Positions 8,473 to 17,262 of a DNA stretch of 62,292 nt are shown in pieces. The notes under the pieces are model-generated. The model searched no databases, was not told where the DNA came from, and was given only the letters and a program-made list of their open reading frames with translations. The number at the start of each line of letters is the position of its first letter. The stretch's first letter is position 1. The stretch spans positions 1-62,292 of the forward strand of contig NZ_QUAK01000122.1 in NCBI RefSeq assembly GCF_003429565.1, read 5' to 3'. The translations under genes were made by a program, and so were the position numbers. The stretch is from Streptomyces triticagri. Lineage in GTDB: Bacteria; Actinomycetota; Actinomycetes; Streptomycetales; Streptomycetaceae.

Positions 8473-11400
8473 TCACGATTCGGAGGACTTACCACTCGAA
8501 CGAGTCGCTCCGGCCGACGCCCCCGCCTTGACCGCGCCGTCCTTGCCACCGCTGCCGTTGCCCCCGGCACCGGCGCCGGGTGTCTCGAAGGACTCGAGAG
8601 CCTCCAACACGTCCTGCACGCGGGAGATCTCGGCATTGATGTCCTCGCGCCGGCGCACCAGGACATCGAGCTCCTTCTGCCCCTCGTCGACCAGACGCTT
8701 CGCCTCGGCCTCGGCCTCCGACGTCAGACGCTCCGCCTCGCGCTGCGCCTCCGTCTTCTTCTGCTCGGCCTCCTTGAGCAGCGCCTCGGCCTTGCGCACC
8801 GCGGCGATCCGGACCTTGCCCGCCTCCGTATTGGCCTCGGCGAGACGCTCCTTGGCCTCCGCCTCCGCCTCGGCCCGCTGCTCCTCGGCCGCCTTCACCA
8901 GCGCATCGCAGCGCTCGCCCGCCGACTTCATGGCCTCCGCCGACTCCCGGCGGGCCCGCTCGTGCAGCTCCTCGATCTCACCCGTGATCCGATCCCGCAG
9001 CTCCTCGGCCCGCTCCCGGATCGCCGTGGCGTCCCGGCGGGCACCCACAAGCAGATCGTCCGCATCCGTACGGGCCTGCTCCACCAGGGAGTTGCCCTCC
9101 ACGGTGGCCTCGGAGACCAGGCGCTCCGCCTCGCCGCGGGCCACCCCGACCATGGTGTCGGCCTGCTGCTCGGCCTCCGTGGTCGTCTCGAGCGCCTTCT
9201 CCCGGGCCTTCTCCGTCAGCTGCTCCGCCTCCGCGGTGGCCTCCGACACCAGCCGGTCGACCTGCTCCGCGGCCTCCGTGCGCCGCTTGCCCGCTTCCTT
9301 CCTGGCCTCGTCGAGCAGCCGGTCGGCCTCGGCCTGCGCCTCGCTGCGCAGCCGCTCCGCCTCCGCCGCCGCGTCCGCCTTCAGCTGCTCGGCCGCGGAC
9401 CGGGTGCGCTCCGCGTGCTGCTGAGCCGAACCGACCGTGTCGGCCGCCTCGGCCCGCAGCCGCTCCGCCTCACTCGTCGCCTCACCGATCAACTGGTCGG
9501 CCTGGGTGGCCGCATCGGTCCTGATCCGGTTCGCGTCCTCGCGGGCATCCGCCCGGGTACGCGTCGCGTCCTGCTCGGCCGCGGCGACCCGCTCGGAGGC
9601 CTCTGTACGGGCCCGCTGCGACTGCTCGGTGGCCTCCGCGCGCAGCCGCTCCGACTCGGTGATCGCCTCCGAAAGAGTGCGCTCCGCAAGGGACTTGGCG
9701 GCCTCGGTCTCCTCCTGCGCCTCGCTCCTGAGCCGGGACGCGTCCTCCGACGCCCGCTCCCGCTCCGCATAGGCGTCGGACCTGACCCGGTCCGCCTCCT
9801 CCTGGGCCTCCTTGCGGGTGCGCTCCGCCGCGTGCTCCGCCGCCGAGCGCAGACCGGTGATCTCCTCCTGCGCCTGCTCCTGCAGACCGGACACCGCGTC
9901 CCGCACCTGCTGGGCGGTCAGTTCGGCAGCCGCCACCAGATCGCCCGCCCGCCGGTCCGCCTCCTCGACGAGCCGCTGCGCCTCCGCCTGCGCCTCGTCC
10001 ACCCGCTTACGCGCCGCGGCCAGCAACTCCTCGCTCTGCTCGCGGGCGCGCTCGCGCTCCTGCTCGGCCTCGCCGCGGGCCGACTCCAGGATCTCGTCGG
10101 CCTTCGCGCGGCGCCCCGCCGCATGCTCCTGGGCCTCGGCGAGCGCCTCCGCCGCCTCCGTACCGACCCGCTCGGCCGCCGCGGCAGCCTCCGCGCGTAC
10201 CCGGTCCGCGCTCTCCTGAGCCTCCGCCTTGAGCCGCTCCGCCTCCGTCACGGCCTCACTGCGCAACCGTACGGCCGTCGCCTCGCCCTCCGCACGGGAC
10301 TCGGACGCCTCGGCGGCGGCCTCCGTACGCAGCCGCTCGGCCTCCTCCTCCGCCTGCGACTTGAGGGTGCGGGCCCGCTCGGCCGCCTCCGTGCGCTGGC
10401 GCTCCGCCTCGTCCGCGGCCTCCCGGCGCAGCCGCTCCGCCTCGCTGCGCGCGTCGTTCAGCGCGGTCTCCGCGGCGGTCAGGCGCTCCTCGGCCTCGGT
10501 GTGCAGCCGGGTCAGCTCCTCGGCCGCCTCCGCCTGACGCTGCGCTATCGCCTGCTCGGCGTCCGCACGGGTCTGCTCCGCGGCCTCCTCGGCCTGCGTC
10601 CGTACGGCCTCCGCCTGCTCGACGATCTCGTCGCGGTTCCGCTCGGCCTCCGTACGGGTCCGCTCCAGGGTCTCCTCGGCCTGCCGGCGCAGCGTCGTCG
10701 CGCGCTCGATCGCCTCGGTACGGACCCGCTCCGACTCGGTGGCCGCCGTCGTACGCAGCTCGTCGGCGTCCGCGCGCGCCTTGGAGAGGATCTCCTCGGC
10801 GCTGCTCGCCGCGCCCTCGATCTCCTTGACGACCTCGCGCCGCGCCTCGCTGCGGATCCGCTCGCCCTCGGCGACCGCCTCGGCCCTCAACTGCTCGGCC
10901 TCACCGCGCAGTCGACGGGCCTCCTCCTGCAGCTCGACCGTCTTGGCCCGGTACTCCTCGGTGTCGTCCTTGGCCGCGCCCTTGAGCTGCTCGGCCAGAT
11001 CGTGCGCCTCGGCACGCAGCCGGTCGGCCTCCGCCTCGGCCTCGGAGCGCAGCCGGTCGGCCTCCTCGTTCGCCGCGCGGGTGGTCGCCTTGGCGTCCGA
11101 CTGAGCCTTGTCGAGTACGTCCTCGGCGGTACGGGCGGCCGTCGACAACTGGGACGCGGTCTCCTCGGCGGTGACCGTACGGGCCTTCTCGGTGGCCTCC
11201 GCGAGTACCTGCTCGGCCTCGGCCTTGGCGTCCGCGAGGGCCTGCTTGGCCTCCTCCTTGGTGGCCTCGGCCTCCTTCGTCGCCTCCTGGACCAGGCGGG
11301 CCACCTGCTCCTTCGCCGTACGCGCCCGCTGTTCGTTCTCGCTCTCCGCGCCCGCGAGGCGCTTGGCCGCGGCCTCCTTGGCCTCGGCGACCACCTTCTC

Positions 11401-12246
11401 CGCCTCGGCGCGCGCCTCGCGCAGCGCCGTCTCCGCCTCGGCCATCCGCTGCTCGGCCGCCCGGCTCAGCTCCGAGGACTGGCGGCGGGCCTGGTCGGAC
11501 TCGCTGGCCGTCGACGAACGCAGCTGCTCCGCGTGGTCGGTGGCCTCCTGCGCCTGGGTGGAGGCGGCGTTGAGCAGCCGCTCGGCGTCCGTGCGCGCCC
11601 GGCGCAGAATCGCCTCCGCCTCCGAACGCGCGGACTCGGCCTCGCCGCCGAGACGCCGGCGGGCCTCCTCGGTCAGCCGCTCCGCCTCCGCGCGGGCCGC
11701 GGCCAGCGCCTGGTCGGCCTCCGCTCGGGACTCGTCGAGCAGCCGGCGGGCCTGCTGTTCCGTACGGTTCCGGAGCTGCTCCGCCCATGCCACGTTCTCG
11801 TTGACGTGGGACTCGACGGTCTGGCGGCGCTCGGCCAGCTCCTGGTCGAGCTGCTGGCGCCGGGAGACGGCCTCGGAGTGCAGCTCGGCCTGCAGCCTGG
11901 CCTGTTGCTCCGCGTGCTCCTGCAGGAAACGCTGGGTCTGTGCCCGGGCCTCGCGCATCTCGCGCTCGGCGTCCGAGCGCAACTGGTCGGCCTGGATCTG
12001 GGCATTCCGCAGGAGTTGCTCGGCCTGGTAGCCGATGTCGGCCGTGTCGTAGGCAGGGCGGGACGCGAGGCTGCGGCGCGCCTCGTGGAGCTTGGCGCGC
12101 AACACCTCGACCTGGTAGCCGAGGTCCTCGGCGTGCTGGACGGCCTTCTCCCGCTCCGTCTTCAGCCGGTCCATCTCGGCCTCGAACTTCGAGAGATGGT
12201 CAGTCTCAGCCGGCCGTCGGCCCTCCTGGCGTTCGTAGCCCCGCAC
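8473..12246 (-). CDS. scy: Scy, giant coiled-coil polarity scaffold
   Basis: 1257 aa of nearly unbroken coiled coil (Ala/Glu/Arg/Gln), built from degenerate long-period units such as EAERLRSEAxxEAD that recur throughout. S. coelicolor Scy (SCO5397, a little longer) is the scaffold that gathers DivIVA and FilP at new hyphal tips and helps place ParA. The N-terminus FEAEMDRLKTEREKAVQHAEDLGYQVEVL is strongly conserved in the family. I choose the GTG giving VRGYERQEGRRPAETDHLSKF; GGAAGG lies about 13 nt upstream, which is long. An in-frame ATG-type start 19 codons earlier is possible. The last 40 residues leave the coil and are Gly/Ser/Lys-rich. Confidence 0.93.
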   Translation of the reverse strand: MRGYERQEGRRPAETDHLSKFEAEMDRLKTEREKAVQHAEDLGYQVEVLRAKLHEARRSLASRPAYDTADIGYQAEQLLRNAQIQADQLRSDAEREMREARAQTQRFLQEHAEQQARLQAELHSEAVSRRQQLDQELAERRQTVESHVNENVAWAEQLRNRTEQQARRLLDESRAEADQALAAARAEAERLTEEARRRLGGEAESARSEAEAILRRARTDAERLLNAASTQAQEATDHAEQLRSSTASESDQARRQSSELSRAAEQRMAEAETALREARAEAEKVVAEAKEAAAKRLAGAESENEQRARTAKEQVARLVQEATKEAEATKEEAKQALADAKAEAEQVLAEATEKARTVTAEETASQLSTAARTAEDVLDKAQSDAKATTRAANEEADRLRSEAEAEADRLRAEAHDLAEQLKGAAKDDTEEYRAKTVELQEEARRLRGEAEQLRAEAVAEGERIRSEARREVVKEIEGAASSAEEILSKARADADELRTTAATESERVRTEAIERATTLRRQAEETLERTRTEAERNRDEIVEQAEAVRTQAEEAAEQTRADAEQAIAQRQAEAAEELTRLHTEAEERLTAAETALNDARSEAERLRREAADEAERQRTEAAERARTLKSQAEEEAERLRTEAAAEASESRAEGEATAVRLRSEAVTEAERLKAEAQESADRVRAEAAAAAERVGTEAAEALAEAQEHAAGRRAKADEILESARGEAEQERERAREQSEELLAAARKRVDEAQAEAQRLVEEADRRAGDLVAAAELTAQQVRDAVSGLQEQAQEEITGLRSAAEHAAERTRKEAQEEADRVRSDAYAERERASEDASRLRSEAQEETEAAKSLAERTLSEAITESERLRAEATEQSQRARTEASERVAAAEQDATRTRADAREDANRIRTDAATQADQLIGEATSEAERLRAEAADTVGSAQQHAERTRSAAEQLKADAAAEAERLRSEAQAEADRLLDEARKEAGKRRTEAAEQVDRLVSEATAEAEQLTEKAREKALETTTEAEQQADTMVGVARGEAERLVSEATVEGNSLVEQARTDADDLLVGARRDATAIRERAEELRDRITGEIEELHERARRESAEAMKSAGERCDALVKAAEEQRAEAEAEAKERLAEANTEAGKVRIAAVRKAEALLKEAEQKKTEAQREAERLTSEAEAEAKRLVDEGQKELDVLVRRREDINAEISRVQDVLEALESFETPGAGAGGNGSGGKDGAVKAGASAGATRSSGKSSES

Positions 12247-12556
12247 TGCGCGGTCCCATCCTTCCCCAAGCTCTCGACTCCGACCGAGCAGGGAAGGCCC
12301 CACTCTGTTCGAAAGTCTCGAAACGAGCTCCGCCCATCCGCCGAACGGGGCCCACCGGGGAATGGTGTCAGATCAACGGCGGGGCGTGGGCCGCTGCCCC
12401 GACCCCGATCCCGCACGCCCCCGAAAATCCGGACCCCGGCCACGGCCGAGCCCACGGGTGATCGCCCGGGCGCGCAGCCGCCCCCAACCCTACCGGCCGA
12501 AGGATCCGGAGGTCAGTGCTCCGTCGACGCATCGGCGGCCGAAATGGCGAGTTCCG
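12247..12556. other. Gene-free stretch between scy and the epimerase gene
   Basis: 310 bases. The right end (12513-12556) holds the degenerate copy of the epimerase 3' end described separately. The rest is GC-rich and should contain the scy promoter, but I cannot point to a clear -35/-10 pair. No small gene with a convincing start is seen. Confidence 0.5.
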
Positions 12557-12600
12557 TCAGTGCTCCGTCGAGCCCTTCGCCGCGGAAGTGACGAGTTCCG
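12513..12600 (-). repeat. Tandem 44-bp duplication of the epimerase gene 3' end
   Basis: Copy A 12513-12556 and copy B 12557-12600 are the same length and identical at 35 of 44 positions. Copy B is the true 3' end of the epimerase gene, coding ELVTSAAKGSTEH and stop. Copy A lies directly after that stop and would code ELAISAADASTEH and stop. Because 44 is not a multiple of 3, copy A is out of frame with the gene. Confidence 0.85.
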
Positions 12601-12997
12601 TCAGCACGCCGTGGCAGTCCTTGGGGTGCAGGAAGGTGATCCGCGAGCCCATCGAGCCGGTCCGCGGCTCGTCGTAGAGCACGCGTACGCCCTTGTCCTT
12701 GATGTCGGCCGCATCGGCGTCGACGTCCGCGGTGCCGAAGGCGATGTGGTGCACGCCCTCGCCGTTCTTGGCCAGCCACTTGGCGACCGTGGAGTCCTCG
12801 CGGACCGGCTCCAGGAGCTGGAGGTAGCTCGCGCCGCCGTCCGAGGTGCCGTTGATCTTCAACATGGCCTCGCGTACGCCCTGCTCCTCGTTGACCTCGG
12901 TGTGATGGACCTCGAAGCCGTACGTGGAGCGGTAGAACTCCACTGTCTTGTCCAGGTCGAAACAGGCGATCCCGATGTGGTCGATGCGCGTCAGCAT
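12557..12997 (-). CDS. mce: Methylmalonyl-CoA epimerase
   Basis: 146 aa, the usual length. It interconverts (2R)- and (2S)-methylmalonyl-CoA, linking propionyl-CoA carboxylation to the B12-dependent mutase. It is a vicinal-oxygen-chelate (glyoxalase-fold) protein with two beta-alpha-beta modules. Likely metal ligands are H7 (RIDHIGIA), H83/H84 (GVHHIAF) and E134 (GVLTELV), with HPKDCHG before the last. MLTRIDHIGIAC is the family's normal start, with GGGGAG almost touching the ATG. It is divergent from the thiolase gene, and meaB lies 2.6 kb away, so the context agrees. A decayed second copy of the 3' end follows the stop. Confidence 0.95.
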   Translation of the reverse strand: MLTRIDHIGIACFDLDKTVEFYRSTYGFEVHHTEVNEEQGVREAMLKINGTSDGGASYLQLLEPVREDSTVAKWLAKNGEGVHHIAFGTADVDADAADIKDKGVRVLYDEPRTGSMGSRITFLHPKDCHGVLTELVTSAAKGSTEH

Positions 12998-13132
12998 CTC
13001 CCCAGTGGAGCGCCGTGGCCCCGATCACGCAACGTGCGCGCGATCACACTCATGGCCCGGTGACCGGGCAGGTACCGCTCAGTACATTGAGGTAAACCCT
13101 CGTTCACTCCTCATCCAAGGGGCCGTGCCTCA

Positions 13133-14335
13133 ATGTCTGGAACGAACAGCACGACTTCGGTGATCGTCGCAGGGGCCCGTACGCCCATGGGACGGCTGCT
13201 CGGGTCCCTCAAGTCCTTCTCCGGCGCCGACCTCGGCGGCTTCGCGATCAAGGCGGCCCTGGACCGCGCCGGCATCGGCGGCGACCAGGTGCAGTACGTG
13301 ATCATGGGCCAGGTCCTGCAGGCCGGGGCGGGGCAGATCCCGGCCAGGCAGGCCGCGGTCAAGGCGGGCATCCCGATGGGCGTCCCGGCGCTCACCGTCA
13401 ACAAGGTCTGTCTCTCGGGGCTCGACGCGATCGCGCTCGCCGACCAGCTCATCCGTGCCGGTGAGTTCGACGTGGTGGTGGCCGGCGGCCAGGAGTCCAT
13501 GACGAACGCCCCGCATCTGCTGCCGAACTCCCGCGCCGGCCACAAGTACGGCGCGATCGAGATGCTCGACTCGATGGCCCACGACGGGCTCACCGACTCC
13601 TTCGACGGGGTCGCGATGGGCGAGTCCACCGAGCGCCACAACACCCGGCTCGGCCTGAAGCGTGCCGAACAGGACGAGATCGGTGCGCTCTCCCACCAGC
13701 GCGCCGCGGCCGCGCAGGAGAAGGGCGTCTTCGAGGCCGAGATCACCCCCGTGGAGATCCCGCAGCGCAAGGGCGACCCGGTGCTCTTCTCCAAGGACGA
13801 GGGCATCCGGGCCGAGACCACCGCGGAGTCCCTCGGCAAGCTGCGTCCCGCCTTCGCCAAGGACGGCACGATCACCGCCGGTACGGCCTCGCAGATCTCG
13901 GACGGCGCGGCCGCCGTGGTCGTGATGAGCAAGGCCAAGGCGATCGAGCTCGGCCTCGACTGGATCGCCGAGATCGGCGCCCACGGCAATGTCGCGGGCC
14001 CCGACAACTCCCTGCAGTCGCAGCCCTCCAACGCCATACAGCACGCGCTGAAGAAGGAGGGCATCAGCGTCGGGGACCTCGACCTGATCGAGATCAACGA
14101 GGCGTTCGCCGCGGTCGCCGTGCAGTCCATGAAGGACCTCGGAGTCACCCCGGAAAAGGTGAACGTCAACGGCGGCGCGATTGCACTCGGCCACCCGATC
14201 GGCATGTCCGGCGCCCGTCTCGTACTCCACCTCGCCCTCGAACTGAAGCGGCGCGGCGGCGGTGTCGGCGCGGCGGCCCTGTGCGGGGGCGGCGGCCAGG
14301 GCGACGCGCTGATCGTCCGAGTACCGAAGGGCTGA
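13133..14335 (+). CDS. Acetyl-CoA C-acetyltransferase (thiolase)
   Basis: 400 aa, soluble. It condenses two acetyl-CoA to acetoacetyl-CoA or runs the reverse thiolysis. The nucleophilic Cys is C93 in LTVNKVCLSG. The GHPIGMSGAR block carries the catalytic His, and the second Cys is in ALCGGGGQGDA near the C-terminus. NEAFAAVAV is also intact. AAGGGG lies about 10 nt before the ATG. In S. coelicolor the syntenic gene is SCO5399. It is followed by the G-rich low-complexity tract rather than by another gene, so it is probably monocistronic. Confidence 0.94.
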   Translation: MSGTNSTTSVIVAGARTPMGRLLGSLKSFSGADLGGFAIKAALDRAGIGGDQVQYVIMGQVLQAGAGQIPARQAAVKAGIPMGVPALTVNKVCLSGLDAIALADQLIRAGEFDVVVAGGQESMTNAPHLLPNSRAGHKYGAIEMLDSMAHDGLTDSFDGVAMGESTERHNTRLGLKRAEQDEIGALSHQRAAAAQEKGVFEAEITPVEIPQRKGDPVLFSKDEGIRAETTAESLGKLRPAFAKDGTITAGTASQISDGAAAVVVMSKAKAIELGLDWIAEIGAHGNVAGPDNSLQSQPSNAIQHALKKEGISVGDLDLIEINEAFAAVAVQSMKDLGVTPEKVNVNGGAIALGHPIGMSGARLVLHLALELKRRGGGVGAAALCGGGGQGDALIVRVPKG

Positions 14336-15573
14336 CGCCCGGGTGTCGGGGGCGGGGCCCGGCCTTGGGGTTTGTCTCGGGTCGGCGGCGGGGCCCGGGG
14401 CCCGGGGCCCGGTGTGAGTGTGCGTCCGGGCCTCGGCGCGGGCTCGGTCTTCGGCCGGGGCCCGGGTTCTGTGGGGCGGCCGGGCCCCGCCCGGTGGGCT
14501 CTGAGGCTGGGGACTGGCGTGCGCCGGGCCTCCGGGGCCGGGGTGCGTGGGTCGGCCGGGTTTCCGAGGCCGGGATCGGGTCGCGGGCCGAGGGTTGGTC
14601 GGGTTTTCCGACGTCGGGTCCGAGGGTCGGCCGGGGCGTTCGAGGCCGGGATCGGGCTCGCGCATGCGGGGCGGCCGGATCTTGTGCCCGACCGGATTCC
14701 GGGCCTGGCGGCCGGCGCCGTCCGTGAGCCGACCGGACCTCGCACCGGGGCACTCGGACTGCGGTTTCCTCGGGAGCCTCCGCGGGCGGGGGAGAGCTCG
14801 GGGGATCGGCGCCTCGAGGACTGGACCCCGGCGTCGCCCGGGTCCTCGAGGGCTCGGATCGGGGCCGGATGCGCGGGTCCGACTGGTCGCGGGGCCTGTC
14901 GGGTCTCGGTGCTGTCGGACGTTGGGGCCGGTTCGGGTCTTGCTCGGTCGCGGGTCGGGTTCGGGTCGGGTCTTGGGTCGGGTTCCGGTCTTGGGCCAAA
15001 CCGGTCTCGGGGTTGGTTCGAGTGTTGGGCTGTCGGGTTTCGGGTCTTGGGTCCGGCTCGGTCTCGGATCTTGCTCGGTCTCGGGCCGGGTTCCGGTGTT
15101 GGGTCGAGTTCCGGTCCTGGGCCAAGCCTGGTCTCGGGGCCGGTTCGAGCCTTGGGCTGTCGGGTTTCGGGTCTGGCTGGGCTCATGTGTCCCGTCAGGG
15201 TTCGGGTCCGGTTCGGCTCCTGGGGCCAGGCAGGTATCGGGCCAGGCGGGTTCGGGTCTGGTTCGGTTTCGGGTCCAGGCGGGTTTCCGGTCTGGTTCGG
15301 GTCTTGGTCCTGTGGGGTTTCGGTCCAGTTCGGGTATCCCGTCCAGTCGGGTCTCGGGTCTCGGGTCTCGGGTCTCGGGTCCGGTTCGGGCTGGGGTCCG
15401 GCTCGGTTCCGGGGGACGCAAGGTGGCTGGGCCCCGCTTTCGGGTACGTGGGCCGGGGCCGTTCGGGGTGGTCGGGCTTGTGCTCGTGATGGGTGAGGCT
15501 GGGCGGGTATGCGCCTGGTGTCGGGCACGTGCGTGGTGAGTGACGGTCGGACGATCGAAGTGGAGCAGCAGTC
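14336..15573. repeat. 1.2 kb G-rich low-complexity tract
   Basis: From the thiolase stop to meaB the plus strand is dominated by G and T words such as CGGGTCTCGGGTC, TTCGGGTC, TTGGGTCGGG and GGGGCCCGGGG. A tandem run of the 7-mer GGGTCTC lies near 15350-15380. A block of about 80 bp near 14975-15058 recurs with roughly 85% identity near 15101-15182. Several frames are open on both strands only because A/T-rich stop codons are rare; their products are repetitive and unlike any family, so I call no gene. The meaB promoter must lie at the right end. Confidence 0.8.
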
Positions 15574-16542
15574 ATGCAGGACGTCCCCTCTCTGGTGGCG
15601 CAGGCGCGCGAGGGCAGGCCGCGGGCGGTGGCCCGGCTGATTTCCCTGGTCGAGGGGGCGTCGCCGCAGCTGCGCGAGGTGATGGCCGCGCTCGCTCCGC
15701 TCACCGGGAACGCCTACGTCGTCGGGCTCACCGGCTCGCCCGGTGTCGGTAAGTCGACGTCCACCTCCGCGCTGGTCTCCGCGTACCGCCGGGCCGGAAA
15801 GCGGGTCGGGGTGCTCGCGGTCGATCCCTCGTCGCCGTTCTCCGGGGGCGCGCTCCTCGGGGACCGGGTGCGGATGTCCGAGCATGCATCGGACCCCGGG
15901 GTCTACATCCGCTCCATGGCCACCCGCGGCCACCTCGGCGGGCTCGCCTGGGCGGCGCCGCAGGCGATCCGGGTCCTGGACGCGGCCGGCTGCGACGTGG
16001 TGCTCGTCGAGACCGTCGGCGTCGGCCAGTCCGAGGTGGAGATCGCCTCGCAGGCCGACACTTCGGTGGTGCTGCTCGCCCCCGGTATGGGCGACGGGAT
16101 CCAGGCCGCGAAGGCCGGCATCCTCGAGATCGGCGATGTGTACGTGGTGAACAAGGCGGACCGCGACGGGGCGGACGCGACCGCCCGCGAGCTCAACCAC
16201 ATGCTGGGCCTCGGCGAGGCCCGCGGCCCCGGCGACTGGCGCCCGCCGATCGTCAAGACGGTCGCAGCGCGGGGCGAGGGCACGGACGAAGTCGTCGAGG
16301 CACTGGAGAAGCACCGGGCCTGGATGGACGAGCGCGGGGTGCTCGTGGAGCGGCGGACGGCGCGGGCCTCTCGTGAGGTGGAGGCGATTGCGGTGACGGC
16401 CCTGCGGGAGCGGATCGGGGATCTGCACGGGGATCGCCGCCTCTCCGCCCTGGCGGGGCGGATTGTGTCGGGTTCGCTGGATCCGTACGCTGCGGCGGAT
16501 TCGCTGGTGGAGAGCCTTGTCCTTGGGGCGGACGGCGGTTGA
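15574..16542 (+). CDS. meaB: MeaB, mutase-associated GTPase chaperone
   Basis: 322 aa, SIMIBI-class G3E P-loop GTPase. MeaB loads and protects adenosylcobalamin in methylmalonyl-CoA mutase and related mutases. G1 is GLTGSPGVGKST (residues 51-62). The DPSSPFSGGALLGDRVRM stretch, the switch region VLVETVGVGQSEVEI and the base-specificity motif NKADRDGAD are all present. The C-terminal helix pair is the dimerisation arm. GGAG lies 9 nt before the ATG. Epimerase and icmA in the same window give it matching partners; the MCM subunits are not here. Confidence 0.95.
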   Translation: MQDVPSLVAQAREGRPRAVARLISLVEGASPQLREVMAALAPLTGNAYVVGLTGSPGVGKSTSTSALVSAYRRAGKRVGVLAVDPSSPFSGGALLGDRVRMSEHASDPGVYIRSMATRGHLGGLAWAAPQAIRVLDAAGCDVVLVETVGVGQSEVEIASQADTSVVLLAPGMGDGIQAAKAGILEIGDVYVVNKADRDGADATARELNHMLGLGEARGPGDWRPPIVKTVAARGEGTDEVVEALEKHRAWMDERGVLVERRTARASREVEAIAVTALRERIGDLHGDRRLSALAGRIVSGSLDPYAAADSLVESLVLGADGG

Positions 16543-16574
16543 GTTCTTCGGCCCCTCCGGCGCCGAGGCGCCTT

Positions 16575-16697
16575 GTCCTCAAACGCCGGACGGGCTGCAA
16601 GATGTCCTCAAACGCCGGACGGGCTGGAAGGTGCGTCGGACGGGCTGGAAGGTGCGTCGGACGGGCTGAAGGGTGTCCTCAATCGTTCGACGGGCTT
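16575..16697 (+). repeat. Cluster of interspersed short repeats
   Basis: Two near-identical full copies (16575-16597, 16604-16626), two truncated copies of the GTCGGACGGGCTG end (16634-16647, 16655-16668) and one diverged copy (16675-16697) stand in a row between the convergent genes meaB and the PepSY gene. The stop codon of the PepSY gene is formed by the TCA inside the last copy, so the element has become part of that gene's 3' end. Confidence 0.85.
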
Positions 16698-17131
16698 GAT
16701 GTGGTGCGGGCGGTGGACGGGTCGACGTGGATGCCTCGGGTCGTGTCGTTCTTCGTCAGGACCTCGACCTCCCACACGAGCTTGCGGTCGTCGTCGTCCC
16801 TGTCGTCCAGGTCGACGGAGATCACCGCTCCGGGCGTGTGCTTGAGCGCCGCGTCGATCGCGTCCTTCGCGGTCACCTTGGGCAGATCGGCATGCCGGAC
16901 GTCGTCCCCGTCACGGTCCCGGCCGTCGTCGTCCCGACCGTCATCATCACGGTCGTCGTCATCGTGACGGTCGTCGTCGTGACGGTCGTCGTCGTGACGG
17001 TCACGGTCGTCCCCGCGGGACGACGAGGTCGTGGTGCCGTCGCTCGCGTCGTCGTCCGCGACGGCGAAGGCCGTGCCTCCGCCGACCAGTGCGGCGACGG
17101 CGACCGTGGCGATGACAAGGTTGCGCTTCAT
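16679..17131 (-). CDS. Secreted Asp-rich PepSY-domain protein
   Basis: 150 aa. Residues 1-25 form a Sec-type signal peptide or anchor. Residues 26-77 are an extreme Asp/Arg/His tract (repeats of RHDDD and RDDDG). Residues 84-135 fit a PepSY domain (LPKVTAKDAIDAALKHTPGAVISVDLDD...WEVEVL). PepSY proteins are thought to sit outside the membrane and modulate proteases or sensors. GGAGGAACC supports the ATG. It is divergent from a two-component system whose sensor loop has the same kind of Asp tract, so the two may bind the same cation. The C-terminus SPSND comes from a repeat element. Confidence 0.88.
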   Translation of the reverse strand: MKRNLVIATVAVAALVGGGTAFAVADDDASDGTTTSSSRGDDRDRHDDDRHDDDRHDDDDRDDDGRDDDGRDRDGDDVRHADLPKVTAKDAIDAALKHTPGAVISVDLDDRDDDDRKLVWEVEVLTKNDTTRGIHVDPSTARTTSSPSND

Positions 17132-17201
17132 GAGGGTTCCTCCCCGGATCGTGGGCCGATGGGCCCTGGCTTGTCGACTGGTCCCAATCTGCCGCGCCGT
17201 C

Positions 17202-17240
17202 CCTGAACGCAGCCTGAAGCCACCTGAAGCCGTCTTCAGG
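17202..17240 (+). promoter_or_regulatory. Direct-repeat operator for the response regulator
   Basis: CCTGAA occurs at 17202, 17213 and 17223 (spacing 11 and 10 nt) and in inverted form (TTCAGG) at 17235-17240. The array sits between the divergent PepSY and response-regulator genes and ends 22 nt before the regulator's ATG. Direct repeats spaced one helical turn apart are the usual target of OmpR-type regulators, so autoregulation and joint control of both genes is likely. Confidence 0.6.
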
Positions 17241-17262
17241 TCCGCTCTGCGACCCTGACGGC

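Noticed and set aside
8401..12591. A plus-strand open frame of nearly 1400 codons running opposite to scy
   Set aside because: It is the antisense of the scy coiled coil. Its Leu/Arg/Gly-rich product is the codon shadow of Glu/Ala/Arg-rich heptads, and it has no domain or ribosome-binding site.
14372..15496. Plus-strand Gly/Ser/Val-rich open frame of 374 codons in the same tract
   Set aside because: The residues simply mirror the GGGTCTC-type repeats in three frames. There is no ribosome-binding site and no recognisable fold.
13111..16428. Long minus-strand frames over the G-rich tract giving Pro/Arg/Thr-repeat proteins
   Set aside because: They run antisense to the thiolase and meaB genes at both ends and exist because stop codons are rare in such DNA. 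Composition is repeat-driven with no start signal.
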